A program made the position numbers and the translations under genes. A stretch of DNA of 64,000 nt from Lysinibacillus sp. FSL M8-0337 (GTDB lineage: Bacteria > Bacillota > Bacilli > Bacillales_A > Planococcaceae): positions 372,001 through 436,000 of the forward strand of contig NZ_CP151996.1 in the NCBI RefSeq assembly GCF_038593855.1, given 5' to 3'. The first letter of the stretch is position 1. Each line of letters begins with the position of its first letter. Of the stretch, positions 52,825-61,848 are shown piece after piece. The notes beneath the pieces are model-generated. The model did no database searches. It was given only the letters and a program-made list of their open reading frames with translations, and was not told where the DNA came from.

Positions 52825-53397
52825 ATGGTAAAAAATAATATACCTAGTATTCAAGATGATGCCAAGCTACCATTACCATATCGTGCGTGGATTGATACGT
52901 ATTACATACAGCTTAAAGTAATAGGCTGGGTATTTTTCAGCTTTTACACATTTATCGCCTTTTACAAATTAGTCATTAATCGCTTAGTGAATGTCAGTGT
53001 TAGTTTGTTCCGAGGCGAAAATACTTTGAGTGAAATTGGTTTATTTGATTATAGTAGCTGGCGCGTAACGACAAATTTTATACCGTTTGAAACGATTTTA
53101 CGTTATATCAACTACTCCCATTATTTTAATTTAGATTTAATTATCCTAAACTTATTAGGCAATTTGTTAATATTTACACCGATGGGCTTTTTGTTACCAT
53201 TACTATCAAAGCGCTTTCGGAAGGTGTGGATTGTAGTTTGTGCAGGCTTTTTCTCAAGCCTTGCTGTGGAAACAGTCCAGTTTATATTCAGGGTAGGTTC
53301 TGCGGATGTCGATGACTTGATTTTAAATACGCTAGGCGCTTGGTTTGGATACTTAGCTTACAAATGTATTCTCATTTTTCCAAAAAGAAACGTTTAA
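52825..53397 (+). CDS. VanZ-like family membrane protein
   Basis: This 190-residue integral membrane protein has about four helices. The VanZ-type signature is seen in NFIPFETILRYI, then LLGNLLIFTPMGFLLPLL and AVETVQFIFRVGSADVDDLILNTLGAWFGY (shown split: ETVQFIFRVGSADVDDL). The conserved Glu/Gln and Asp-Asp of the family are present. VanZ-like proteins are linked to the cell envelope and to low-level teicoplanin resistance in one case, and general function is unknown. It is a single gene with its own terminator at 53409-53442. Confidence 0.82.
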   Translation: MVKNNIPSIQDDAKLPLPYRAWIDTYYIQLKVIGWVFFSFYTFIAFYKLVINRLVNVSVSLFRGENTLSEIGLFDYSSWRVTTNFIPFETILRYINYSHYFNLDLIILNLLGNLLIFTPMGFLLPLLSKRFRKVWIVVCAGFFSSLAVETVQFIFRVGSADVDDLILNTLGAWFGYLAYKCILIFPKRNV

Positions 53398-53408
53398 AAA
53401 AGAAGAGG

Positions 53409-53442
53409 AAAAAACAGTCCGTTTATGTATGGGCTGTTTTTT
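53409..53442 (+). terminator. terminator after vanZ-like gene
   Basis: AAAAACAGTCC pairs with GGGCTGTTTTT with a G-U pair. The following 300 bases (53443-53746) are AT-rich; an isolated GGAGG near 53596 precedes only a five-codon frame, and no gene is seen. Confidence 0.7.
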
Positions 53443-53746
53443 ATTGTTACGTTTACACTATTTACCACGTGTTTAAAGTGATAAAATTTATTGAAACTAA
53501 ATTATAAAGTAATAAAGAAATAGAATGCTCACTGAAAAAATGGATTTTCACAGTGTCTTTTTACCTATTCGATAATTGGATTATTGTTTCTTTAGGAGGT
53601 TAGTATCAATTTGCACTTGAATTTATAATGGAAAATTCCGATAATAAGAGTACAGAATGCTTTTGTTCGAATAAAAATAGTTATGAGTGAATTGCTCATA
53701 TTTACGATGTAACTTGCATATTAAAAAAGAAAGTCGAGGTGATGTT

Positions 53747-54532
53747 ATGAAACTATCAAATGTAATAGAACAAGAAAGACTATCAGCCTTTTATAATCGA
53801 AAAAAGATTCTTCAGCGTAAAGAGGCTGGTGATGCTTATCGTAAAAATGCACAGTATTTCCAACCGAAAAAAAATCCAATTTTGCAAGAGCTCGAAAATC
53901 TTTTATTAGGACGCACAGATCAAGATTTATATGAGCAACATAAAGAAGAAGCGAAAGATGTAACGCCACAACAACAAGCTATGATTCAAGACTTACAACA
54001 AGCAGAGAAAAGTGTAAGAGCACATGAGCAAGCTTATAAAGCAGTTGGCAGTGAGGCTGATGATTTGTTATTGTCTTCAGAAGTGAATGATGAGGGATCT
54101 ATAGCATTAGATGATTCATCGATTGTTGCACTTGATAAAGATAGTGGTGATGTCGATACGTTGCAAATTTTACAGCAGGTTCGAAGTGCGGCACTTGCGC
54201 CAACTGTCCCATCTTCACAGGATTTACGTGTAGCGGCTAGTGCAGATACTCAAATACAACAAATTCAGGCAAAGTTAGATGGAATAGAGTTGGATGAAGC
54301 AGAACTAGAACCAGCTTATGTTATGGAAACGATAGATGTAAAGGTGCCAGAGCGATTTGCGAAGGCATTGAAATTGGACCCATTTGCAGATACAATTTTC
54401 GGTAAGAGTTATGAAGAGGCATTGAAGGCACGCACATTTAAACTGGCGTCTGCAACATATGCAGCACATATTAAAATGGCTAAAAACGGTTATCTTTTTG
54501 GGGATAACTCTTTGTTTTCAATGACAGCTTAA
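53747..54532 (+). CDS. SprA-related protein with damaged HExxH motif
   Basis: This 261-residue cytoplasmic protein is highly charged at the N-terminus. The central part, IQDLQQAEKSVRAHEQAY, then DTLQILQQVRSAALAPTVPS and SQDLRVAASADTQI, matches the SprA-related / putative metalloprotease family, in which the motif reads REVRAHEQAH. The final zinc-binding His is replaced by Tyr (HEQAY), and the following Gly-rich segment is rewritten as acidic sequence, so protease activity is unlikely. The C-terminal 60 residues (VPERFAKALKLDPFADTIFG) are not recognised. The ATG at 53747 follows GAGGTGAT; an in-frame start at 53687 precedes the RBS. The YbaK gene follows 23 bases later. Confidence 0.65.
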   Translation: MKLSNVIEQERLSAFYNRKKILQRKEAGDAYRKNAQYFQPKKNPILQELENLLLGRTDQDLYEQHKEEAKDVTPQQQAMIQDLQQAEKSVRAHEQAYKAVGSEADDLLLSSEVNDEGSIALDDSSIVALDKDSGDVDTLQILQQVRSAALAPTVPSSQDLRVAASADTQIQQIQAKLDGIELDEAELEPAYVMETIDVKVPERFAKALKLDPFADTIFGKSYEEALKARTFKLASATYAAHIKMAKNGYLFGDNSLFSMTA

Positions 54533-54555
54533 TAGTGTAGATAGGGGATTTTATT

Positions 54556-55050
54556 GTGGCAAAGGCAAAGCATACGAAAACAAATGCGATTAGACTATTA
54601 GAGCAGCAAAAAATACAATTTGATGTATTGGAATACGAAACAGGTGACGGTCAAGTAGATGGGGTTTCAGTGGCTGAAAAAATTGGTCATCCTGTGTCCT
54701 GTGTCTTTAAAACATTAGTCGCAAAGGCGAGCGCCCAAAAGCTATTTGTTTTTGTCATTCCAGTTGCGGAAGAATTGGATTTAAAAGCTGCGGCTAAAGT
54801 TGTTGGAGAGAAGAAGATTGAGATGCTAGCAGTAAAGGAGCTTCTAGGTTATACAGGCTATATTCGTGGTGGCTGCTCACCTGTCGGCATGAAAAAACTG
54901 TATCCGACGGTTGTGGATGCATCTGCACGGGAGCAAGGAAGTATTATTGTTAGTGCAGGAAAAATTGGCATGCAAATGCATATACAACTAGATGATTTAC
55001 TCGCCGTAACAAAGGCGCAACTTGCACCAATTACAACTATCCAAGAATAA
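54556..55050 (+). CDS. ybaK: YbaK/EbsC-type aminoacyl-tRNA deacylase
   Basis: This 164-residue trans-editing protein belongs to the YbaK family, which hydrolyses Cys-tRNA(Pro). Supporting motifs are [14 protein letters not shown]-like [16 protein letters not shown], the catalytic-Lys region [29 protein letters not shown] and [10 protein letters not shown] with the substrate-binding GxxxP. The start is GTG, 8 bases after AGGGGA. The terminator stem begins inside the last codons and the stop codon sits in its loop. It may be co-transcribed with the SprA-like gene. Confidence 0.88.
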   Translation: MAKAKHTKTNAIRLLEQQKIQFDVLEYETGDGQVDGVSVAEKIGHPVSCVFKTLVAKASAQKLFVFVIPVAEELDLKAAAKVVGEKKIEMLAVKELLGYTGYIRGGCSPVGMKKLYPTVVDASAREQGSIIVSAGKIGMQMHIQLDDLLAVTKAQLAPITTIQE

Positions 55051-55067
55051 TCTTGGATAGTTTTTTT
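55035..55067 (+). terminator. terminator overlapping ybaK stop codon
   Basis: AACTATCCAAG pairs perfectly with CTTGGATAGTT and is followed by a run of Ts. The TAA stop (55048-55050) is in the loop, so the ribosome reaches the stem before release. Confidence 0.88.
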
Positions 55068-55068
55068 A

Positions 55069-55111
55069 GTGTCAGGCACTCACGCAATTCTCACACAATT
55101 CTCGCACAATT
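55069..55111. repeat. GTGTCAGGCAC-type intergenic repeat, copy 4
   Basis: GTGTCAGGCACT is followed by three loosely repeated CACGCAATTCT / CACACAATTCT / CGCACAATT blocks of 11-12 bases. The core and the CACAATT block are shared with the palindrome at 26585-26624. Confidence 0.55.
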
Positions 55112-55180
55112 AAAACCTTCTTTCATTTTTTTCTTTGATAGTTCATATACTGTCATGGCATAAAAAAAGGAGGAGCGACA

Positions 55181-56257
55181 TTGAACGGAAATGTGACCTA
55201 CTATTTTGGACACGCACTTACGGGGCAAGGAGTCAAACATTTATATAAAGAAATGATGGACGAAGCGGAACTCGTTTATGTTCTGCAAGGCGCATCAACG
55301 TTTAAAGGGTCAAAGCTTCTAAAGGAGCTTGGTTATTTTTATGTAAAACAGGGCTTTGCAGTAGAGTGGTTTCAACACGCATTGTTAGAGAACGTAATAG
55401 AAGGAGTATTTGTTAGAGGTTGTAATCGACTTTTTGTTTGGACTTCAGCATGGGGCATTGAACCGACTTTACTTGGTACGAAGCACCGTGTGCTGTCCTT
55501 TTATGATTGCCTAGAAGAACAACAGCTTGAAGAGATAGGTGAAAAGCTGGCTGTTGCAATAAAAGAGCGAGATTTGTGGCGTGAGAAGTGTATTACAATG
55601 CTTGAAATTGCAAAAAAAATACATGATGACTGGGAAGTTGTCACGCAAAGTTGCATGGACTGGCAAGCGTTAGATGAACAAGTTGCCAGTTTAAAGTCAA
55701 CTATTTTCCAATCCATTGTGTTAAATAAGACAGGCCGACGTACACATCGATTATTAGGAACACTTACACCTCGTGGAGCAGAAAATACAGTAGACAGCAT
55801 GACAAAAAATTTAACAAGACGATTGATGATTAAAGGGAAGCCCGGTACAGGCAAATCCTCGTTAATGAAAGGATTAGCTGATGAAGCAAATGCAAGGGGA
55901 TTAGATGCACAAATTGTTTGGTGTGGCTTAGATGCTGGATCAGTGGATATGGTCATCATACCAGAATTAAATTTTTGTATATTTGATAGTACAGAACCGC
56001 ATGTATTTAATCCACAGGATGGAAGATTGGGCGATGAAATTTTTGATATGGGTCAGCATTGTAAGCTATCAGAGCAAGCCGAAGCCCAAATTGAAGATAT
56101 CCGTGTGAAATATAAAAGTGCCATGCAAGATGCAATTGGTTATACGACGCGTTATGCTGAAGCGGAGAAAACGATTCGCCAGCTAATGGATCATTGTGTA
56201 TCGACTGCGATATGGCGTGAAAAAACAGCACCTTTATTTGAAAGATTAGCAAAGTAA
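55181..56257 (+). CDS. PRK06851-like P-loop ATPase, first P-loop degenerate
   Basis: This 358-residue protein is made of two related halves. The second half carries a canonical P-loop (IKGKPGTGKSSLMKGLA, about 217-233) and a characteristic VWCGLDAGSVDMVIIPELNF, as in the PRK06851 family of uncharacterised Bacillota ATPases. The first half begins similarly (GHALTGQGVKHLYK) but its P-loop position reads LQGASTFKGSKLL, lacking the Gly-Lys-Ser/Thr, so only one nucleotide site should work. Function is unknown, and no membrane segment is present. The start is TTG, 5 bases after AGGAGGAG. It is single-gene, followed by the kbl leader. Confidence 0.72.
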   Translation: MNGNVTYYFGHALTGQGVKHLYKEMMDEAELVYVLQGASTFKGSKLLKELGYFYVKQGFAVEWFQHALLENVIEGVFVRGCNRLFVWTSAWGIEPTLLGTKHRVLSFYDCLEEQQLEEIGEKLAVAIKERDLWREKCITMLEIAKKIHDDWEVVTQSCMDWQALDEQVASLKSTIFQSIVLNKTGRRTHRLLGTLTPRGAENTVDSMTKNLTRRLMIKGKPGTGKSSLMKGLADEANARGLDAQIVWCGLDAGSVDMVIIPELNFCIFDSTEPHVFNPQDGRLGDEIFDMGQHCKLSEQAEAQIEDIRVKYKSAMQDAIGYTTRYAEAEKTIRQLMDHCVSTAIWREKTAPLFERLAK

Positions 56258-56493
56258 TTTATTCTAATTGCACGCTTATGCTACACTATGGGTAGACTAG
56301 TCAATCTTCAATTAATAGCTAATTGCTCAAGAACAATCGATGCAAGTGACCCCTTAGTTGCAAAGATGTTCAAAAGCCAGCTAAATGAAGAGAATGCCTC
56401 TGGCTGAAGCCTTGGATTTTACAATGCATGCATGGACTAAAATCCGAATATTATGACGCCGAGAAGAAATGAATTGTAGAAAGGATGATACTC
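56258..56493 (+). promoter_or_regulatory. possible structured leader upstream of kbl
   Basis: The 236-base gap contains two consecutive hairpins close to the gene: AGCCAG / CTGGCT (56375-56405) and GGATTTTA / TAAAATCC (56414-56445, with CATGCATG in the loop). Neither a T run nor motifs of the glycine riboswitch or T-box could be found. The promoter could not be assigned. Regulatory function is a suggestion only. Confidence 0.35.
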
Positions 56494-57684
56494 TTGTCTA
56501 AAGTACTAAACGCATTTTTAGATGAAAACTTACAAGCCTTACGAGATCAAGGCTTATACAATGAAATTGACGCAGTAGAAGGCGCAAATGGACCCATTAT
56601 TCAGGTTCGAGGTCAGCATCTCATCAATCTTTCCTCTAATAACTATCTCGGCTTAGCAACAAATGAGCAATTAAAGCAAATTGCTAAAGAAGCAACAGAA
56701 CAATATGGTGTAGGCGCAGGGGCTGTTCGTACAATTAACGGCACGCTCGATCTACACGTTAAATTAGAAGAAAAGCTCGCTGAATTTAAAGGAACGGAAG
56801 CGGCAATTTCCTATCAATCGGGATTCAACTGTAATATGGCGGCAATTTCAGCTGTTATGGATAAAAACGATGCGATTTTATCAGATCAATTAAACCATGC
56901 GTCGATTATTGATGGATGTCGCTTATCGCGCGCGAAAATTATTGCGTACAATCACTCGGATATGGAGGATTTACGCGCAAAGGCAAAAGAAGCGACAGAA
57001 TCAGGTTTGTATAATAAAGTGATGGTCATTACAGATGGCGTATTCTCGATGGATGGGGATATTGCCAAACTGCCTGAAATCGTCGAAATTGCCAAGGAAT
57101 TTGATTTAATTACGTATGTCGATGATGCACATGGTTCAGGTGTGACAGGCAAAGGCAAAGGTACTGTAAAACATTTCGGACTTGAAAAAGAAATCGACTT
57201 CCAAATCGGCACGTTGTCAAAGGCAATTGGCGTAGTCGGTGGTTATGTAGCTGGTAAGAAAAATTTAATTGACTGGTTGAAAGTACGTTCTCGACCATTT
57301 TTATTCTCAACAGCGTTACCACCAGGTGATGTTGCGGCCATTACAGCAGCAGTGCAAATGCTTATTGACTCGACAGAGCTACATGATAAGCTATGGGAAA
57401 ATGGCGATTATTTAAAAGCAGGATTAGCGAAGTTAGGCTTTAATATTGGTGCCTCTGAAACACCAATTACACCATGCATTATTGGGGATGAAAAGCTAAC
57501 ACAGGCATTCTCTCGTCGCTTATTTGAGGAAGGCGTGTATGCAAAATCTATCGTTTTCCCAACTGTACCAAAAGGCACTGGGCGTGTCCGTAATATGCCG
57601 ACAGCGGCTCATACAAAAGAAATGCTAGACAATGCATTGGCGATTTACGAAAAAGTAGGTCGTGAACTAGGTGTAATTCAATAA
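56494..57684 (+). CDS. kbl: glycine C-acetyltransferase (2-amino-3-ketobutyrate CoA ligase)
   Basis: This 396-residue PLP enzyme of the alpha-oxoamine synthase family has [53 protein letters not shown] (PLP-binding Asp/His) and the Schiff-base lysine in [18 protein letters not shown] (about residue 242). It converts 2-amino-3-ketobutyrate and CoA to glycine and acetyl-CoA in threonine catabolism. Threonine dehydrogenase, its usual partner, is not next to it. The related enzyme BioF is less likely because the sequence keeps the Kbl-type HSDMEDL.. region and no biotin genes are nearby. TTG 56494 (9 bases from GAAAGG) is preferred to the ATG at 56485, which touches the RBS. Confidence 0.87.
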   Translation: MSKVLNAFLDENLQALRDQGLYNEIDAVEGANGPIIQVRGQHLINLSSNNYLGLATNEQLKQIAKEATEQYGVGAGAVRTINGTLDLHVKLEEKLAEFKGTEAAISYQSGFNCNMAAISAVMDKNDAILSDQLNHASIIDGCRLSRAKIIAYNHSDMEDLRAKAKEATESGLYNKVMVITDGVFSMDGDIAKLPEIVEIAKEFDLITYVDDAHGSGVTGKGKGTVKHFGLEKEIDFQIGTLSKAIGVVGGYVAGKKNLIDWLKVRSRPFLFSTALPPGDVAAITAAVQMLIDSTELHDKLWENGDYLKAGLAKLGFNIGASETPITPCIIGDEKLTQAFSRRLFEEGVYAKSIVFPTVPKGTGRVRNMPTAAHTKEMLDNALAIYEKVGRELGVIQ

Positions 57685-57693
57685 TAAAGACAG

Positions 57694-57729
57694 AGCGCTA
57701 TTGTTCAATTTGAACAATAGTGCTTTTTT
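57694..57729 (+). terminator. terminator after kbl
   Basis: AGCGCTATTGTTCAA pairs with TTGAACAATAGTGCT, with one G-U, followed by six Ts. Confidence 0.9.
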
Positions 57730-57819
57730 CTTGCATTGTTAGTTTTACTGTGAAATTTCGAGATATTGCTCAATATTCATCGTTTTAAACGGAAATTAGA
57801 TAAAAGGGGGATAAGGTTA

Positions 57820-57881
57820 TTGTCAAAAGAGATTGACAAATAACATAATTCAAACTATTCTATAAAACATATTAGAATAGT
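57820..57881 (+). promoter_or_regulatory. metNIQ promoter with two dyads
   Basis: TTGACA (57833-57838) and TATTCT (57856-57861) are 17 bases apart and precede metN. One dyad, TTGTCAA/TTGACAA (57820-57839), overlaps the -35. A second, ACTATTCTA/TAGAATAGT (57854-57881, 10-base gap), overlaps the -10. A repressor binding the second would block initiation. No S-box (SAM riboswitch) pattern is visible in the 190-base leader. Confidence 0.6.
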
Positions 57882-57920
57882 AGGTTTTTAGATGTTGAAT
57901 AATTGAGTAAGGAGAACAAT

Positions 57921-58931
57921 ATGCTCGAATTTCGTAATGTATCCAAAGTTTATAGCGTAAAGAAAAAAGAGGTTGTTGGTGTAGATAATGTATCCTTAAC
58001 AATTAATAGTAGTGATATTTTCGGTATTGTAGGCTATTCGGGGGCGGGGAAAAGTTCCCTCCTGCGTTGTATAAATCTACTAGAACGACCTACTAGTGGT
58101 GAAATATTAATAAATGGTAAAGATTTAACGAAGCTTTCCCGAAATGAACTGCGTTTAGCCCGTTTAAAAATCGGCATGATATTCCAGCATTTTTATTTAA
58201 TCAGTCAAAAAACAGTTGGGGAAAATATTGCCTTTGCTTTAAAAGCAGCGAGTATGCCAGCCAATGCGATTCCTGCTCGAGTGGATGAGCTACTAGAGAT
58301 GGTTGGTTTAGCAGAAAAACGAGATGTTTATCCTGCACAGCTTAGTGGTGGTCAAAAACAAAGAGTAGGTATTGCCAGAGCTTTAGCAAACAATCCGGCG
58401 ATGTTGCTATGCGATGAAGCAACATCAGCTCTCGATCCAAAAACGACAGTGTCGATTTTACGATTATTAAAGGAAATAAATAAAAAGTTAGGCATTACAA
58501 TTGTCCTTATTACACATGAAATGGATGTTGTGAAGGAAATTTGTAATCGTATGGCTGTGATGCAGGACGGAAAAGTGATAGAAGAAGGGGACGTGTATGA
58601 TATTTTCGCCAGCCCTCAAAAGGTATTAACACAGGAGTTTATTAGTAGTGTTGTATCTTTTGATATTCCAAAAACAATTCTAAAAGATGTACGAGGTCAA
58701 ATCGTTAAAATTTTATTCAAAGGAAATGTTGCAGGTGAAGGTGTTATTTCAGATACGATGCAACGTTTTGAGGTAAAAGGGAATTTCCTTCATGGCACAA
58801 TCGAGTACATTCAAGAGCGACCACTGGGTATTTTTTTAATGGAGCTACAAGGTGAGGACAGCGAGTTAGCGAAAGCTAGTGCCTATATGACCGCACGTGG
58901 TGCGATTGTGGAGGTGGTTTTGCATGTTTGA
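57921..58931 (+). CDS. metN: methionine ABC transporter ATP-binding protein
   Basis: This 336-residue importer ATPase has Walker A GYSGAGKSS, QLSGGQKQRVGIARALA signature, Walker B LLCDEATSALD and switch His LITHEMDVV. After about residue 260 it has the C-terminal NIL domain typical of MetN, the regulatory methionine-binding module (IVKILFKGNVAGEGVISD...). It powers uptake of methionine with MetI and MetQ encoded next. ATG 57921 follows AAGGAGA by 5 bases. Its end overlaps metI by eight bases. Confidence 0.92.
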   Translation: MLEFRNVSKVYSVKKKEVVGVDNVSLTINSSDIFGIVGYSGAGKSSLLRCINLLERPTSGEILINGKDLTKLSRNELRLARLKIGMIFQHFYLISQKTVGENIAFALKAASMPANAIPARVDELLEMVGLAEKRDVYPAQLSGGQKQRVGIARALANNPAMLLCDEATSALDPKTTVSILRLLKEINKKLGITIVLITHEMDVVKEICNRMAVMQDGKVIEEGDVYDIFASPQKVLTQEFISSVVSFDIPKTILKDVRGQIVKILFKGNVAGEGVISDTMQRFEVKGNFLHGTIEYIQERPLGIFLMELQGEDSELAKASAYMTARGAIVEVVLHV

Positions 58932-59592
58932 TGTTACACATTTTATAGATATGGTTCCAGATTTATTAAAGGCCTTTCAAGAAACCATTATTATGATTGG
59001 TATTTCCTTATCTGTGTCGATTGTATTAGGTCTACCACTGGGTATTTTATTATTCGTTACGGATAAGGGATTGTTTTGGGAAAATCGATTGATTAAAAGC
59101 GTATTTGGCTTTGCGGTGAACTTAATTCGTTCGATTCCATACATCATTTTATTGGTTGCTTTATTCCCGTTGACGAAGTTGCTTGTTGGACAAACAATTG
59201 GACCTATTGCAGCGAGTGTTTCATTATCGGTTGCAGCCATTCCGTTTTTTGCACGTTTAGTGGAAACGTCGTTACGAGAAATTGATAAAGGGGTAATAGA
59301 AGCATCTATTGCAGTAGGAGCAACGCCGGGGATGATAATTAAGGATGTCTTAATTCCTGAAGCAAAATCAAGCATCATCCAAGCAGTGACAGTTACGGTA
59401 ATTAGTTTAGTAGCTTTCTCTGCAATGGCAGGTGTAGTAGGTGGTGGTGGTATTGGTGATTTAGCCATTCGATTCGGCTACTACCGTTATGATAATACAA
59501 TTATGATTGCTACCGTTGCGATACTCATTTTGCTCGTGCAAGCGATACAAATTGCTGGTGACTGGTTTGCAAAATCAATTGATAAAAGATAA
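58924..59592 (+). CDS. metI: methionine ABC transporter permease
   Basis: This 222-residue membrane protein has five predicted helices. The binding-protein-dependent permease signature is EASIAVGATPGMIIKDVLIPEA (the EAA loop that contacts MetN), followed by VVGGGGIGDLAIRFGYYRYD, typical of MetI. It starts at ATG 58924 within the end of metN, with GGAGGTGG 7 bases before, so translation is coupled. Confidence 0.92.
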   Translation: MFDVTHFIDMVPDLLKAFQETIIMIGISLSVSIVLGLPLGILLFVTDKGLFWENRLIKSVFGFAVNLIRSIPYIILLVALFPLTKLLVGQTIGPIAASVSLSVAAIPFFARLVETSLREIDKGVIEASIAVGATPGMIIKDVLIPEAKSSIIQAVTVTVISLVAFSAMAGVVGGGGIGDLAIRFGYYRYDNTIMIATVAILILLVQAIQIAGDWFAKSIDKR

Positions 59593-59612
59593 AAAGAGGA
59601 GAGAAAGATAAG

Positions 59613-60464
59613 ATGAAAAAATCGTTATTAGCATTTTTGACGATCATCCTTGCTGTTGTGTTAGCAGCATGTGGCGCAAGCGACAAAGGAGCAGAGTCAA
59701 AAAAAGGTTCAGATGCAGCAGGGGAAAGCAAATCGATTAAATTAGGTGCAACAGCAGGTCCTTATAGTGATATGCTGAAAAAAGCGATTATTCCACAGCT
59801 TGAAGAAAAGGGTTATGAAGTAGAATTAGTAGAATTCAGTGATTATGTACAACCGAACAAAGCTTTAGATAATGGTGATATTGATGCAAACTTATTCCAG
59901 CATACAATTTACTTAGAAAACTTTGAAGAACAGAACAATATGGATTTAGAACCATTAATTATTGTGCCGACAGCGCCGATGGGCTTCTTCTCAAACAAAT
60001 ATAAATCTATTGATGAAATTCCAAATGGGGCGACAGTGGCAATTGCCAATGACCCTTCTAATGCAGCACGTACATTGTTATCATTGCAAGAACAAGGCTT
60101 AATCGAGATTGATCCTAAAATCGAAGAATTAAAAGCATCAGAAAAAGATGTTGTGAAAAATGACAAAAATTTAGTATTCCAACCGATTGAGGCGGCAGCA
60201 CTTCCACGTACAGTAGAAAGTGTTGATTTAGCAGGAGTTCCTGGTAACTTTGCTTTAGCGGCTGGATTAGATTTACTAGATGCTGTATTTTTAGAAAATA
60301 TGCCTGACCAATTCCGCAACGTTATCGCGGTAAAGGCAGAAAATAAAGATTCGCAATTATCAAAGGATCTAGTTGAAATTGTAGAATCAGCTAAATTTGA
60401 AGAAGTGATTGATGCAGACTTCAAAGGCTTTGGAAAACCAGAGTGGATGAAAAATCGTAAATAA
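59613..60464 (+). CDS. metQ: methionine-binding lipoprotein
   Basis: This 283-residue NlpA-family lipoprotein has a signal peptide ending in lipobox LAAC, with Cys20 as lipidation site, followed by a Gly/Ser/Lys linker. The mature domain shows SIKLGATAGPYSDMLKKAII, VELVEFSDYVQPNKALDNGDI and DANLFQHTIYLENF, typical of MetQ proteins that bind L- or D-methionine on the outer face of the membrane. It lies 20 bases after metI. A hairpin follows between it and the convergent mtnE gene. Confidence 0.92.
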   Translation: MKKSLLAFLTIILAVVLAACGASDKGAESKKGSDAAGESKSIKLGATAGPYSDMLKKAIIPQLEEKGYEVELVEFSDYVQPNKALDNGDIDANLFQHTIYLENFEEQNNMDLEPLIIVPTAPMGFFSNKYKSIDEIPNGATVAIANDPSNAARTLLSLQEQGLIEIDPKIEELKASEKDVVKNDKNLVFQPIEAAALPRTVESVDLAGVPGNFALAAGLDLLDAVFLENMPDQFRNVIAVKAENKDSQLSKDLVEIVESAKFEEVIDADFKGFGKPEWMKNRK

Positions 60465-60471
60465 AAATGAA

Positions 60472-60507
60472 ACAAGAAGCACTCGTCATATGGCGGGTGC
60501 TTCTTGT
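60472..60507. terminator. hairpin between convergent metQ and mtnE
   Basis: ACAAGAAGCACTCG pairs with CGGGTGCTTCTTGT, with one G-U. There is no long T run on either side, so termination may be partial. Confidence 0.6.
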
Positions 60508-60516
60508 ACTGTGGAA

Positions 60517-61686
60517 TTATTGTTTAAAAAGGTTAAGTTTTTCTATACGGCTAATTGCTTCGCGTAAGCGTTCCTCACTTACAAGTAAACCGATGCGTAC
60601 ATAGCCTTCGCCAAAATGGCCGAAGCCGTTGCCAGCCGCTACTGCAATATCCGCTTTATCGAGCAATACATCGGCAAATTGCTCACTCGTATAGCCTAAT
60701 GGAACAGGGAGCCATGCAAAAAACGAGCCTTTTGGCGCTGTTACTTGCCAACCGATGCGCTGTGCTTCTTCGATTAATACGTTACGACGTCGCTCATATG
60801 TCGCACTAAGCTCTTGCGCACAAGTTTGTGAAGAGGTTAAAGCGACAGCGGCTGCCTGTTGAACTGCTGGGAATTGGCTACAGAATAAATGATCTTGAAT
60901 AAGATTAATCGCTTCGATAATTTGGGCATTACCAACTGCAAAACCGATGCGCCAGCCAGCCATATTATAAGTTTTTGATAATGTATACAGTTCTATGCCA
61001 ACCTCTTTAGCACCGTCTGCCTGTAAGAAGCTTACGGGTTTATTGCCATCAAAGCCAATAGCACCATAGGCGAAATCGTGTGCAACAATAATCTGATGTT
61101 CTTTAGCAAAACGCACAGTTTCTTCAAAAAATTCAAGTGTTGCTGTTCCGCCAGTAGGGTTGTTAGGGTAATTCAAGTAAAGAAGCTTCGCTTTGTCTTT
61201 TACTTCATCGGACAATGCATCATAGTCAGGCAAGAAATTATTTTCTGCAAAAAGTGGCATGACATCGTATTGAACGTCTCCTAAGACCACACCAGATAAA
61301 TAATCTGGATACCCAGGGTCAGGTAATAACATTGTATCACCAGGGTTTAACACAGCCATTGGTAGCTCTACAAGCCCTATTTTCGTACCACCTAAAATCG
61401 CAACTTCTGTATCGGGATTAATCGTTACATTGTATTCGCGTTTATAAAAATCTGCAGCAGCTTGCCGTAATTCGGCTATACCACGAAATGGAGAGTATTT
61501 ATGATGCTGGGGGTTTTCCGCCGCTTCTTGTAGCGCTTTAATAATATGAGGAGGGGTCGGCTGGTCAGGATTGCCCTGCCCAAGATTAATAATGTCGCGC
61601 CCTTCTGCTAATGCCGCATTGACCTTTTGCACAAGTGCGGCAAAAAATTGAGTAGGGAGTTGTTGTAGTTTTTTAGATAATTCCAT
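60517..61686 (-). CDS. mtnE: methionine-salvage aminotransferase
   Basis: This 389-residue PLP-dependent class I/II aminotransferase has INLGQGNPDQPTPPHI, KLLYLNYPNNPTGGTA and the Schiff-base lysine in YTLSKTYNMAGWRIGFAVGN, followed by RIGLLVSEERL. The N-terminus (LQQLPTQFFAALVQKVN) and C-terminus (RIEKLNLF) are nearly the same as B. subtilis MtnE (YkrV), which makes methionine from 4-methylthio-2-oxobutyrate using glutamine. Its usual partner MtnU is encoded at 63250. No S-box was seen upstream, unlike in B. subtilis. Fit to MtnE rather than to a general aminotransferase is good but rests on remembered similarity. Confidence 0.83.
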   Translation of the reverse strand: MELSKKLQQLPTQFFAALVQKVNAALAEGRDIINLGQGNPDQPTPPHIIKALQEAAENPQHHKYSPFRGIAELRQAAADFYKREYNVTINPDTEVAILGGTKIGLVELPMAVLNPGDTMLLPDPGYPDYLSGVVLGDVQYDVMPLFAENNFLPDYDALSDEVKDKAKLLYLNYPNNPTGGTATLEFFEETVRFAKEHQIIVAHDFAYGAIGFDGNKPVSFLQADGAKEVGIELYTLSKTYNMAGWRIGFAVGNAQIIEAINLIQDHLFCSQFPAVQQAAAVALTSSQTCAQELSATYERRRNVLIEEAQRIGWQVTAPKGSFFAWLPVPLGYTSEQFADVLLDKADIAVAAGNGFGHFGEGYVRIGLLVSEERLREAISRIEKLNLFKQ

Positions 61687-61848
61687 GAATGTTCACCTTT
61701 TTCAGAATATAATAATTATTGTAGATATGTTGCAAATACTATTACTTTTTCAACCGATTGTCTAGACCCTATATGGCTAAATAAGTTGCGCTTCACTAAA
61801 TTGCAGACTAGCAAAGAAGATTCGTTCAAAACTAACGCTGTTTTTATG

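Noticed and set aside
56258-56493. Glycine riboswitch or T-box before kbl
   Set aside because: None of the conserved motifs of these elements was found; only simple hairpins are visible.
57730-57920. SAM riboswitch (S-box) before metN
   Set aside because: No conserved S-box core or terminator/antiterminator pair could be recognised; the leader from the assigned promoter is too short and AT-rich.
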